A DNA stretch of 5,343 nt from Candidatus Ratteibacteria bacterium (GCA_028697565.1 JAQVEU010000072.1:1-5343), one strand, 5' to 3'; positions 1-5,206 are shown, counted from the first letter of the stretch. The notes: generated by a model from the letters alone, not told the origin. Translations and numbers: made by a program.

Positions 1-70
1 ATTTTGCAAGTGTTCCGCCACATAAAATCTCCAGGTCATCAGGATGTGCCCCAACTGCAAGTACATTCAT
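1..70 (-). CDS. PIG-L/LmbE family deacetylase, N-terminal fragment
   Basis: The reverse strand from 70 reads MNVLAVGAHPDDLEILCGG and continues off the window edge; only 23 codons are visible. The AHPDD motif (residues 8-12) directly after a short hydrophobic beta strand, followed by E-x-L-C-G-G, is the hallmark of the PIG-L/LmbE fold. In this family the His-Pro-Asp-Asp residues bind zinc and supply the catalytic Asp for N-deacetylation of N-acetylglucosamine-type substrates. The ATG at 70-68 is preceded by a G-rich Shine-Dalgarno (AGAGGGGGG, about 3 nt upstream), and the motif sits where it should relative to the start. The gene lies downstream of, and co-directional with, the NagB-like gene at 523-1473, but 452 bp away. 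Substrate (free sugar, glycoconjugate, mycothiol/bacillithiol-type) cannot be told from this fragment. The family call is firm, the exact function is unknown. Confidence 0.88.
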   Translation of the reverse strand, partial: MNVLAVGAHPDDLEILCGGTLAK

Positions 71-96
71 TATCCCCCCTCTGTTAATTACGGTTC

Positions 97-110
97 TGCC
101 AAAATTGGCA
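97..110. promoter_or_regulatory. Palindrome TGCCAA-AA-TTGGCA upstream of the PIG-L gene
   Basis: A perfect 6-bp inverted repeat with a 2-bp centre lies 27 nt upstream of the PIG-L start codon. Read on the minus strand it contains TTGCCA, five of six matches to a -35 box, but no convincing -10 follows at 17 bp. Its size and symmetry resemble an operator for a dimeric repressor (LacI/ROK-like). This is inference from symmetry only. It differs in sequence from the C-run/G-run hairpins of the rest of the gap. Confidence 0.35.
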
Positions 111-146
111 ATATCTTTTATATGTTTTTTCTTATTCCTTCTTTAA

Positions 147-171
147 CCCCTTCCCTTTTGAAGGGAAGGGG
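147..171. repeat. Hairpin repeat, 11-bp perfect stem
   Basis: CCCCTTCCCTT (147-157), loop TTG, AAGGGAAGGGG (161-171). It is followed by GGAATGGATTTCT, the same kind of tail seen after the copies at 370-419, 2953-2972 and 2991-3011. Perfect pairing is seen directly; membership of one family is inferred from the shared tail. Confidence 0.8.
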
Positions 172-214
172 GGAATGGATTTCTAAAATCTCCCCTTACC
201 AAACCCCCTCTAAC

Positions 215-233
215 TTCCCCTTCTCAAGGGGAG
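215..233. repeat. Hairpin repeat, short degenerate copy
   Basis: TTCCCCTT (215-222), loop CTC, AAGGGGAG (226-233), with one G-T wobble at the base. It resembles the repeat at the 3' end of the IclR gene (AAGGGGAG is shared with 5185-5192). Confidence 0.6.
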
Positions 234-264
234 AACCCAAATCCTCTCCCTTTGTTCTATTGTT

Positions 265-288
265 TCCCCTCCCTTAGAGGGGAGGGGA
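265..288. repeat. Hairpin repeat, 9-bp stem
   Basis: TCCCCTCCC (265-273) pairs with GGGAGGGGA (280-288) around a 6-nt loop. A further GGGGAGGG run follows at 294-301, suggesting an adjacent decayed half-copy. Confidence 0.65.
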
Positions 289-369
289 TAAAAGGGGAGG
301 GTGAGGAACTTTTCCTTACTCTCCACCCCCACCTATAAATAAACTCTAAATCCAAAACACTAAACCCAA

Positions 370-419
370 AAATCCCCTCTAACCCCCCCCTTTATAAAAG
401 GGAGGAATTGGGGGGATTT
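370..419. repeat. Nested hairpin, first half of composite element, copy A
   Basis: The inner stem CCCTTT (388-393) pairs with AAAGGG (397-402) around ATA. The outer stem AAATCCCC (370-377) pairs perfectly with GGGGATTT (412-419), enclosing the inner hairpin. The segment from about 386 to 453 aligns along its length with 2954-3024, defining a roughly 70-bp two-hairpin element present twice in the window. Confidence 0.75.
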
Positions 420-421
420 CT

Positions 422-442
422 CCCTCCTTTTGTAAAGGAGGG
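422..442. repeat. Hairpin, second half of composite element, copy A
   Basis: CCCTCCTTT (422-430), loop TGT, AAAGGAGGG (434-442), a 9-bp perfect stem. It is followed by TGGGGTGGATT. It corresponds in position and sequence to the hairpin at 2991-3011 of copy B. Confidence 0.8.
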
Positions 443-459
443 TGGGGTGGATTGCTTCT

Positions 460-479
460 CCTTCCTTTCAAAAGGAAGG
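460..479. repeat. Hairpin repeat nearest the NagB-like stop
   Basis: CCTTCCTTT (460-468) pairs with AAAGGAAGG (471-479), with a minimal centre CA. It is followed by TTGGGATGGGGATTT. It is nearly identical to the hairpin at 2991-3011, whose arms are the same 9-mers. On the minus strand it is the first structure after the NagB-like stop codon, but no T-run follows it. Confidence 0.75.
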
Positions 480-522
480 TTGGGATGGGGATTTCCCTTT
501 GCATCTATTTTTTGACACTACC

Positions 523-1473
523 TTAATTACATTCAGGTACAAGTGGTCCTGCAAGTTCTTTCAAGAAGAAGAGTTTTCCGGGACGGGTAGGCATAAAACT
601 ACTTGGTACCCACATATCAGTTCCATATCTTAGTGTCACCCATAAACTCATTCCCTGCCACATCATACCCCTACCAAGTGTTCCATCTGCTCCACCTATA
701 ACTTTATCTGCCTTAAGAAATATACCGGGTCCTATGGTATTGGCAAAACAAGGAACAAGGGTTGTTCTGCTTTTAAAACTTGTGATGGCATTCTGTTCAA
801 TGGTAAGTGGATGGAGTTTTGCCCCTGTTCGGTATTCCTGCCTTTTCCACTCTGCCACTGACCTAAACTCTGCTGCAAAGTGTGGCTCCCAGAAAGCAAT
901 ATGGAAGACCCTGCCTATACCAAAGATAACCACAAGTTTTGCACCTTCCTTTCGTAGGTCGTTTATTTTTTCTGGATATTCAGGGAGCATCTTTTTTGTG
1001 GCAAAGTTCCGCTGGCTTTTGGGAACTGTGAGATTGCCTAACGGTCCATAAAATGCCTCCTCCATTGCATTCTGGAATGCCCCTGGATTTGAAGGAGGTA
1101 GTGTATTCCCGTCTTTATCACTCCACTCATCCATATTAAACCCATATACATGCCTGCAGTCAACATTCCACTCTCTTAGAAAATAAACAATCCACCTGTA
1201 CATACCCATAGGACCAACAGGAAGGATGAGTATAAGTTTCCTTTTTTTGTCCCTGCATTGTTTTATCTCTAATGCTATTTCATGCCCCATCTTTGTATTG
1301 AACTCATCAAGGGTATCACAGGGCACAGGAGAGAAATTTTTGTTCCACCATGGCTGTCGTTCTGTGATTTTTTCTGGTGGGTTGTTACAACACTCATCTA
1401 TCTTTTTTATGTTCCATCCAGCAGGAAAGAAGTTTTCTAACAATGACCCTTTTATTGTTGTTATCAGGTCCAT
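523..1473 (-). CDS. NagB-like sugar-phosphate isomerase/deaminase homologue
   Basis: This 316-aa protein resembles glucosamine-6-phosphate deaminase/isomerase (NagB/RpiA/SOL fold). Residues 84-92 (LPVGPMGMY) sit where NagB has its phosphate-binding loop. FNMDEW (112-117) matches the FNMDEY motif, so D115 corresponds to the catalytic base D72 of E. coli NagB. GIGRVFHIAFWEP (185-197) matches GVGNDGHIAFNEP: H191 and E196 correspond to H143 and E148, but V189 replaces D141 and F190 and W195 replace Gly and Asn. The protein is about 50 residues longer than E. coli NagB, mostly at the N-terminus. I chose the ATG at 1473 because GGAGGT lies just upstream at 1482-1477; an in-frame ATG at 1485 sits before that site and has no ribosome site of its own. 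It is a cytoplasmic enzyme by family. Altered active-site residues make a plain NagB assignment unsafe; it may use a different phosphosugar or amino sugar. It is transcribed divergently from the aminotransferase and towards the PIG-L gene. Confidence 0.85.
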   Translation of the reverse strand: MDLITTIKGSLLENFFPAGWNIKKIDECCNNPPEKITERQPWWNKNFSPVPCDTLDEFNTKMGHEIALEIKQCRDKKRKLILILPVGPMGMYRWIVYFLREWNVDCRHVYGFNMDEWSDKDGNTLPPSNPGAFQNAMEEAFYGPLGNLTVPKSQRNFATKKMLPEYPEKINDLRKEGAKLVVIFGIGRVFHIAFWEPHFAAEFRSVAEWKRQEYRTGAKLHPLTIEQNAITSFKSRTTLVPCFANTIGPGIFLKADKVIGGADGTLGRGMMWQGMSLWVTLRYGTDMWVPSSFMPTRPGKLFFLKELAGPLVPECN

Positions 1474-1476
1474 ATT

Positions 1477-1482
1477 ACCTCC
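1477..1482 (-). promoter_or_regulatory. Ribosome binding site that sets the NagB-like start
   Basis: GGAGGT on the minus strand lies 3 nt before ATG 1473. It falls inside the longer reading frame that would begin at ATG 1485, which argues for the internal start. Confidence 0.75.
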
Positions 1483-1518
1483 CATGTTGATTTTATATTT
1501 ACCATAAAATTACACTTT

Positions 1519-1535
1519 TGTAAAAAATTTTGACA
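1519..1535. promoter_or_regulatory. Candidate operator dyad in the divergent promoter region
   Basis: TGTAAAAAATTTTGACA is a 17-bp palindrome with one mismatched pair. It overlaps the aminotransferase -35 box (1530-1535). A second dyad, TTACA-CTTT-TGTAA (1510-1523), overlaps its left side. The placement suits a repressor or activator acting on one or both divergent genes. A similar TGTAAAA...TTTT dyad follows the iclR promoter (4343-4361), so the IclR protein is a candidate binder. AT-rich DNA makes such dyads common, so confidence is modest. Confidence 0.35.
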
Positions 1536-1558
1536 TGTTACATTATTTATATTATTGT
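1530..1558 (+). promoter_or_regulatory. Sigma70-like promoter for the aminotransferase gene
   Basis: TTGACA (1530-1535, 6/6) is followed after 17 bp by TATTGT (1553-1558, 4/6). Transcription would start near 1565, leaving a leader of about 22 nt that still contains the GGAGG site at 1575-1579. For the divergent NagB-like gene only weak boxes are visible (TTTACA at 1524-1519 and TAAATA at 1501-1496, minus strand). Confidence 0.6.
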
Positions 1559-1586
1559 AATAATAAAAAAACAGGGAGGAGAACAA

Positions 1587-2846
1587 ATGGAAAAGTTAGC
1601 GATAGAAGGTGGAAAGCCAGTGAATACCGAGAAGTTCCCGATGTGGCCTTCTTTCTCAGAAAAGTCCATCCAGAAGGTAGTAGAACCACTCAAGACAGGG
1701 AAGGTCAACTACTGGACAGGTGAGGTTGGAGTGCAGTTTGAAGAGGCGTGGGCAAAGTGGAATGGTGCAAAATATGCTGTGACCACAACCAATGGAACGA
1801 GTGCCTTACATACTGCTGTATCAGCACTTGGTATAGGTCCAGGAGATGAGGTAATATGTCCTTCCTACTCCTTTATTGCATCTTCATTCTGCGTGTTGCA
1901 GGCAGGGGCATTGCCTGTTTTTGCTGATGTTGATAATTCACATACTCTGGACCCAAAGGGTATAGAGCCGCTTATAAACGAAAGGACAAGGGCTATACTT
2001 GTGGTTCATCTTTATGGTGTTGTGGCAGATATGGACCCCATAATGGAGATTGCCAAAAAACATAACCTTTTTGTTATAGAGGACTGTGCCCAGTGTTTTG
2101 GTGGTGTCTATAAAGGCAAAAAAACAGGCACCATAGGAGATGTTGGTTGTTTCAGTTTCTGTCAGAGCAAACACTTTACCACAGGGGGTGAAGGTGGTGC
2201 TGTTATTACAAACAATGAGGACCTGTGGTGGGAGTGCAGGTCTTTTAGGGACCACGGTTATGATGTAAAGGAACGTCTGCGACTTCTTGAACTTGAATCA
2301 AAACTTACATACATACATAAAAGGGTTGGTTTTAACTACAGGATGACAGAAATTCAGTCACTGATAGGACTGTGCGAACTTGAAAGGTTTGATACCTGGA
2401 ACCTTCCTAACAGGAAGAGAAATGCACACCTTTTGATAGATGCACTGAAAGACCATCCACTTGTGCTCCATACACCTGTGGATACAGAGGAGAGGGAAAA
2501 TGCTTTCTGGTGGGTTCCCTTTGTTCTTGATGCCGAGAGGTTAAAGGTTTCCATAAAGCAGTTTGTTTCAGCTATAGAGGCAGAAGGTGTTCCTGTGTAT
2601 GGGGTTCAGTGGCCAGAGATGTATAAGGAAGAGGCATATACTGCAAGAAATGGGTTTGGCAGGTTGAAATATCCATTCAATGACCCCAATGCAAGGCAGA
2701 TTGACTATACAAAGTTTGACTGTAAGAAGGCACAGTGGCTGGAGGCGAGAACAATGAACTTCTTTCCACACCCTGTATATGAAGTCAGGCATATGGAAAA
2801 GTGTATAGATGCATTTAACAAGGTAGCAAAGGTATATATGAAATAA
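1587..2846 (+). CDS. DegT/DnrJ/EryC1/StrS family PLP-dependent aminotransferase
   Basis: This 419-aa protein is a full-length member of the DegT/StrS sugar aminotransferase family (fold type I). It opens LAIEGGKPV, typical of the branch that includes AHBA synthase and inosose aminotransferases. The PLP phosphate-binding GTSAL is at 70-74, and IEDCAQ (164-169) supplies D166 for the pyridine nitrogen. SKHFTTGGEGG (194-204) carries the Schiff-base lysine K195, and GFNYRMTEIQ is at 248-257. Such enzymes move an amino group, usually from glutamate or glutamine, onto a keto sugar or keto cyclitol in the cytoplasm. ATG 1587 is preferred because GGAGG sits 7 nt upstream (1575-1579); the frame extends upstream to a TTG at 1530, but that region is the promoter. 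The gene precedes a Gfo/Idh/MocA dehydrogenase, which could make the ketone it uses. The substrate is not determined by sequence, and action in the deaminating direction is also possible. Confidence 0.93.
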   Translation: MEKLAIEGGKPVNTEKFPMWPSFSEKSIQKVVEPLKTGKVNYWTGEVGVQFEEAWAKWNGAKYAVTTTNGTSALHTAVSALGIGPGDEVICPSYSFIASSFCVLQAGALPVFADVDNSHTLDPKGIEPLINERTRAILVVHLYGVVADMDPIMEIAKKHNLFVIEDCAQCFGGVYKGKKTGTIGDVGCFSFCQSKHFTTGGEGGAVITNNEDLWWECRSFRDHGYDVKERLRLLELESKLTYIHKRVGFNYRMTEIQSLIGLCELERFDTWNLPNRKRNAHLLIDALKDHPLVLHTPVDTEERENAFWWVPFVLDAERLKVSIKQFVSAIEAEGVPVYGVQWPEMYKEEAYTARNGFGRLKYPFNDPNARQIDYTKFDCKKAQWLEARTMNFFPHPVYEVRHMEKCIDAFNKVAKVYMK

Positions 2847-2916
2847 AACCTCAAAAGTCAAAAGCAAGAACTGAAAGAAGTCAAAACTTGAAATACTATT
2901 GTAAAATCTCCCATCA

Positions 2917-2936
2917 CCCCTCTTTACAAAGAGGGG
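2917..2936. repeat. Hairpin repeat after the aminotransferase gene
   Basis: CCCCTCTTT (2917-2925) pairs with AAAGAGGGG (2928-2936), a 9-bp stem with a minimal centre AC. It is followed by GAATTT, not a T-run, so it is a poor fit to an intrinsic terminator. Confidence 0.75.
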
Positions 2937-2952
2937 GAATTTAAAAGATACT

Positions 2953-2972
2953 CCCCCCTTTAATAAGGGGGG
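2953..2972. repeat. Hairpin, first half of composite element, copy B
   Basis: CCCCCCTT (2953-2960), loop TAAT, AAGGGGGG (2965-2972). It is followed by GGAATTGGAGGGATTTCTCC, closely matching the sequence after the 388-402 hairpin of copy A. Confidence 0.8.
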
Positions 2973-2990
2973 GGAATTGGAGGGATTTCT

Positions 2991-3011
2991 CCTTCCTTTT
3001 TGAAAGGAAGG
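2991..3011. repeat. Hairpin, second half of composite element, copy B
   Basis: CCTTCCTTT (2991-2999), loop TTG, AAAGGAAGG (3003-3011), a perfect 9-bp stem with tail TTGAGATGGATTTT. Its arms are identical to those at 460-479. Confidence 0.8.
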
Positions 3012-3069
3012 TTGAGATGGATTTTATATGTAGTGTTTTGAATTTTTGGTTTACTAAATAGGAGGGTGT

Positions 3070-4119
3070 ATGAAAAAGGTAAAAATGGGAGTTATTGGGG
3101 CAGGTGGTATTGCATACAGAAGGACCATACCTGGAATGCTTAAGGCAAAAAACATGGAACTTGGGGCAGTTATGGATGTTGTAGGTATTGAAAAAATAGC
3201 GAAAGAGTTCAATGTGGCGAAGGCATATACAAAAGAAAGAGATGTTATTAATGACCCTGAGATAGATGCGGTTTATATTGCCACCCCTGCATATCTTCAC
3301 CTGAAACATATAAAAATGTCTGCTGAAAAAGGTAAACATATACTCTGTGAGAAACCTCTTTGTGTCAATCTTAAAGATACAAGGGAAGCAATTAACATCT
3401 GTAAAAAGAATGGTGTTTTTCTTCAGGAAGGGTATATGATGAAGTTTCACGGTGCACATCAAAAGATAAAGGAACTAATACAGGAAGGGAAGATAGGGAA
3501 GGTTGTATATATAAGGGCACAACTTTCCTGTTGGTACCCACCTATAAAAGGCGCATGGAGGCAGGACCCGAAGAAGGGCGGTGGTGGAGCACTTATAGAT
3601 ATGGCAACCCACCTTTACGACCTTGTTGAGTTTTTTACAGATGAGCAGATACGGTATGTTGCAGCCATTACCAATAGCCAGGTTCAGAACTATAAATCAG
3701 AGGACTCATCCACCACACTCATAGAACTCACATCAGGGACACATGCAACAGTGGACTGCTTCTTCTGTATTCCTGATGAGGCATCCAAGACACGGCTTGA
3801 AATATATGGCTCTCAGGGCAGTATCTTCACAGAAGGAACAATAGGACAAAGTGAAGGCGGAGTGGTTGAGGGTATATTTGGATTGGGTGTTTCTGGTTAT
3901 GATGCCAAGCAGAGTAAGGATATGTTGCGTAAATTCAGAAATGTTAACTTTAGAAGGATAAATCCTTATACTGCTGAGTGTGAATATTTTGCTGACTGTG
4001 TACTGAAAAATATACCACCTCAGATAAATGGACCTAAAAATTCTATTCATATAGCAGAGGTTACAGAGAAGGCATATATATCCTATAGAACCAAAAAGAT
4101 ATTAAAAATTATGTCTTAA
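3070..4119 (+). CDS. Gfo/Idh/MocA family NAD(P)-dependent dehydrogenase
   Basis: This 349-aa protein has the usual length and two-domain layout of the Gfo/Idh/MocA family. The N-terminal Rossmann domain carries GVIGAGGIA (7-15). An acidic residue ends the second strand (D36 in AVMD), which favours NAD over NADP. CEKPL (93-97) holds the family EKP motif, whose K95 contacts the cofactor and substrate. The C-terminal domain carries GGGALIDMATHLYDL (171-185), with D177 and H181 as the usual substrate-binding and catalytic pair. These enzymes oxidise or reduce a hydroxyl of a sugar or cyclitol in the cytoplasm. The start is supported by GGAGGG 3 nt upstream. It follows the aminotransferase in the same direction across a repeat-filled gap, so a shared oxidation-transamination pathway is plausible. 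Exact substrate is unknown; the family is too broad to name one. Confidence 0.93.
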   Translation: MKKVKMGVIGAGGIAYRRTIPGMLKAKNMELGAVMDVVGIEKIAKEFNVAKAYTKERDVINDPEIDAVYIATPAYLHLKHIKMSAEKGKHILCEKPLCVNLKDTREAINICKKNGVFLQEGYMMKFHGAHQKIKELIQEGKIGKVVYIRAQLSCWYPPIKGAWRQDPKKGGGGALIDMATHLYDLVEFFTDEQIRYVAAITNSQVQNYKSEDSSTTLIELTSGTHATVDCFFCIPDEASKTRLEIYGSQGSIFTEGTIGQSEGGVVEGIFGLGVSGYDAKQSKDMLRKFRNVNFRRINPYTAECEYFADCVLKNIPPQINGPKNSIHIAEVTEKAYISYRTKKILKIMS

Positions 4120-4311
4120 TTTTTGTAAAACAAAAACTGAAAACGCAATGGATTAAAAGGTTTGATGACTGGCAGATTCTAATATTTATAATCTGTAATC
4201 TTTTAATTATTCTCTTTACTTCTTTGCACTTTGTGCCTTACATACCACCTTCAGTAAGTTTTTACTATCTACCTCATAACAATCAATTATTTTTGACCCT
4301 ATAATATGGAC

Positions 4312-4340
4312 TTGACATTTTTGTTTTTGGGTAATATAAT
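4312..4340 (+). promoter_or_regulatory. Perfect consensus sigma70 promoter for iclR-type gene
   Basis: TTGACA (4312-4317), a 17-bp spacer and TATAAT (4335-4340) match the housekeeping consensus at every base. Transcription should start near 4347, giving a leader of about 66 nt before the ATG at 4413. Confidence 0.82.
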
Positions 4341-4342
4341 AA

Positions 4343-4370
4343 TGTAAAATAGAATTTTATATTGTAAAAT
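4343..4370. promoter_or_regulatory. Candidate autoregulatory operator with overlapping dyads
   Basis: TGTAAAAT occurs twice (4343-4350 and 4363-4370), flanking the inverted ATTTTATA (4354-4361). TGTAAAAT-AGA-ATTTTATA is a dyad with one mismatch, and ATTTTA-TATTG-TAAAAT is a second, perfect 6-bp dyad. They lie right at the predicted transcription start, where a bound repressor would block initiation. IclR-family proteins often regulate their own genes, which makes this an operator candidate; binding is inferred. Confidence 0.4.
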
Positions 4371-4412
4371 CAGAATACATCTATAACAGTTTTCACGCTT
4401 GACTTTATAAAA

Positions 4413-5201
4413 ATGATACAGGTAATTAAAAGAGCAGTGGAAGTCCTGGATTTTGTTGCGGAAAGCCCTGAAGAACCAAAAGGACTGGGAGAGATTGCAA
4501 AGGCAGTGCAACTTAATTTAGGAACCTGTGCCAATATTATAAAGACACTCTGTGAGTATAACCTTCTTGAACAGGTTGAAAAGAAGAAAGGATATATACT
4601 TGGGCCACGGGTGTATTATCTCGCCCGGAATGGACCTTACAGAAAAGATATAGTAGGGGTTATTGAACCATACCTTTTAGACCTTGCCTATGATGTGAAA
4701 GAAACAGTCCTTGTAGCAACACTTCACCAGGGAAAACGTTTTATTCTTATGCAGGTGGATGGTAGCAGAAATGTGGTCATAAATAAGGACTTCTTTTTTC
4801 AGGAAAGTATATACAGTACTGCCACAGGTAGGTTGCTTCTTGCATTTATGTCTTCTGCTGAACTGAATGGGTTTATTAAAAAATACGGACTCCCAGGTAG
4901 AAAGGTATGGTCTGAGGCAAGTACAAAGAAAAAACTCATTAAAGTTATTTCAGATATAAAAAAGAAGGGTATGGCAATACATATTACAGAATATGATGTT
5001 GCTGGTATTGCATTTCCTGTGAGACAGGGAGGCAAGGTTATTGCTGCATTAGGACTTTTCCTTCCATCATTCAGGTTCAGGGGAAAACATAAAGAGGATA
5101 TATTAAAGAAGATGGAAGAGACATCTAAAAAGATGAGTGAGGCACTTACAGAAGATTACCCCTCTCACCCTGTCCCTTTCCCACAAGGGGAGAGGGGATA
5201 A
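4413..5201 (+). CDS. IclR family transcriptional regulator
   Basis: This 262-aa protein has an N-terminal winged helix-turn-helix (about residues 1-68, opening MIQVIKRAVEVLDFVAE, with GLGEIAKAVQLNLGTCANIIKTL as the HTH region in 24-46). An IclR effector-binding domain follows (about 75-245). Family signatures include YSTATGRLLLA (134-144) and AGIAFPV (197-203). IclR proteins are cytoplasmic dimers or tetramers whose DNA binding responds to small carbon metabolites. The start fits the family N-terminus exactly, yet no Shine-Dalgarno is visible before ATG 4413. The domain ends near residue 247; the last 14 residues (from YPSHPV to GERG) are encoded by the hairpin repeat at 5159-5197 and are probably an acquired tail. 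The neighbouring sugar genes and the AT-rich dyads suggest it is a local regulator, possibly autoregulated. The QueG-like gene begins 14 nt downstream and is probably co-transcribed. Confidence 0.93.
   Translation: MIQVIKRAVEVLDFVAESPEEPKGLGEIAKAVQLNLGTCANIIKTLCEYNLLEQVEKKKGYILGPRVYYLARNGPYRKDIVGVIEPYLLDLAYDVKETVLVATLHQGKRFILMQVDGSRNVVINKDFFFQESIYSTATGRLLLAFMSSAELNGFIKKYGLPGRKVWSEASTKKKLIKVISDIKKKGMAIHITEYDVAGIAFPVRQGGKVIAALGLFLPSFRFRGKHKEDILKKMEETSKKMSEALTEDYPSHPVPFPQGERG
5159..5197. repeat. Hairpin repeat overlapping the end of the IclR gene
   Basis: CCCCTCTC (5159-5166) pairs perfectly with GAGAGGGG (5190-5197). Inside, CCCTT (5174-5178) pairs with AAGGG (5185-5189), with a 7-nt bulge on the left arm only. 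The repeat is inside the reading frame and stops one base before the TAA at 5199-5201. It is therefore both protein-coding and a likely RNA structure in front of the next gene's ribosome site. Confidence 0.75.
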
Positions 5202-5206
5202 AAAAA

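Larger units (their letters stand above)
71..522. other. 452-bp intergenic gap filled with hairpin repeats
   Basis: There is no credible gene between the NagB-like stop and the PIG-L start. Open frames here are low-complexity translations of C-runs and G-runs. The gap holds the palindrome at 97-110 and six short GC-rich hairpins (147-171, 215-233, 265-288, 370-419, 422-442, 460-479). Several carry the same trailing sequence, a G-rich stretch ending in GGATT or GGATTT, so they are oriented copies of one repeat family rather than random hairpins. No T-run follows the first hairpin met by transcripts leaving the NagB-like gene, so a standard intrinsic terminator is not evident and read-through into the PIG-L gene remains possible. 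Confidence 0.75.
2847..3069. other. 223-bp gap with three hairpin repeats
   Basis: The space between the aminotransferase stop and the dehydrogenase start holds an A-rich stretch (2847-2900) and then three hairpins (2917-2936, 2953-2972, 2991-3011). No promoter with both boxes stands out, so the two genes may share a transcript that contains the hairpins. The dehydrogenase has its own GGAGGG site at 3061-3066. Confidence 0.65.
4120..4412. other. 293-bp AT-rich gap before the IclR gene
   Basis: No gene is visible. Right after the dehydrogenase stop, TTTTTGT-AAA-ACAAAAA (4120-4136) forms a 7-bp AT-rich hairpin, too weak for a normal terminator. From 4137 to about 4300 I see no structure. A lone TATAAT at 4300-4305 lacks a matching -35. 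The consensus promoter and its dyads occupy 4312-4370. Unlike the other large gaps, this one has no C-run/G-run hairpins. Confidence 0.6.

Noticed and set aside
44..277. 77-residue plus-strand open frame
   Set aside because: It is antisense to the PIG-L start and runs through C-run/G-run hairpins; the translation is low-complexity (Pro, Ser, Phe, Leu) with no ribosome site.
147..479. CRISPR array
   Set aside because: The repeated units are short palindromes of variable sequence and spacing, with no uniform spacers and no cas genes.
442..633. 63-residue plus-strand open frame
   Set aside because: It starts inside a hairpin repeat and ends antisense to the NagB-like gene, and it matches no family.
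1530..1586. 19-residue upstream extension of the aminotransferase from TTG 1530
   Set aside because: The TTG is part of the -35 box, it has no ribosome site, and the family N-terminus begins at ATG 1587, which has a well-spaced GGAGG.
2917..2972. Intrinsic terminator after the aminotransferase gene
   Set aside because: The stems are strong but are followed by GAATTT or G-runs, not a U-tract, and identical hairpins recur in other gaps.
2941..3462. 173-residue minus-strand open frame
   Set aside because: It is a shadow of the dehydrogenase gene on the opposite strand, rich in Cys, Phe and His, with no family resemblance.
4120..4136. Terminator after the dehydrogenase gene (TTTTTGT-AAA-ACAAAAA)
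   Set aside because: The stem is almost entirely A-T, hence weak, and lacks a following T-run.
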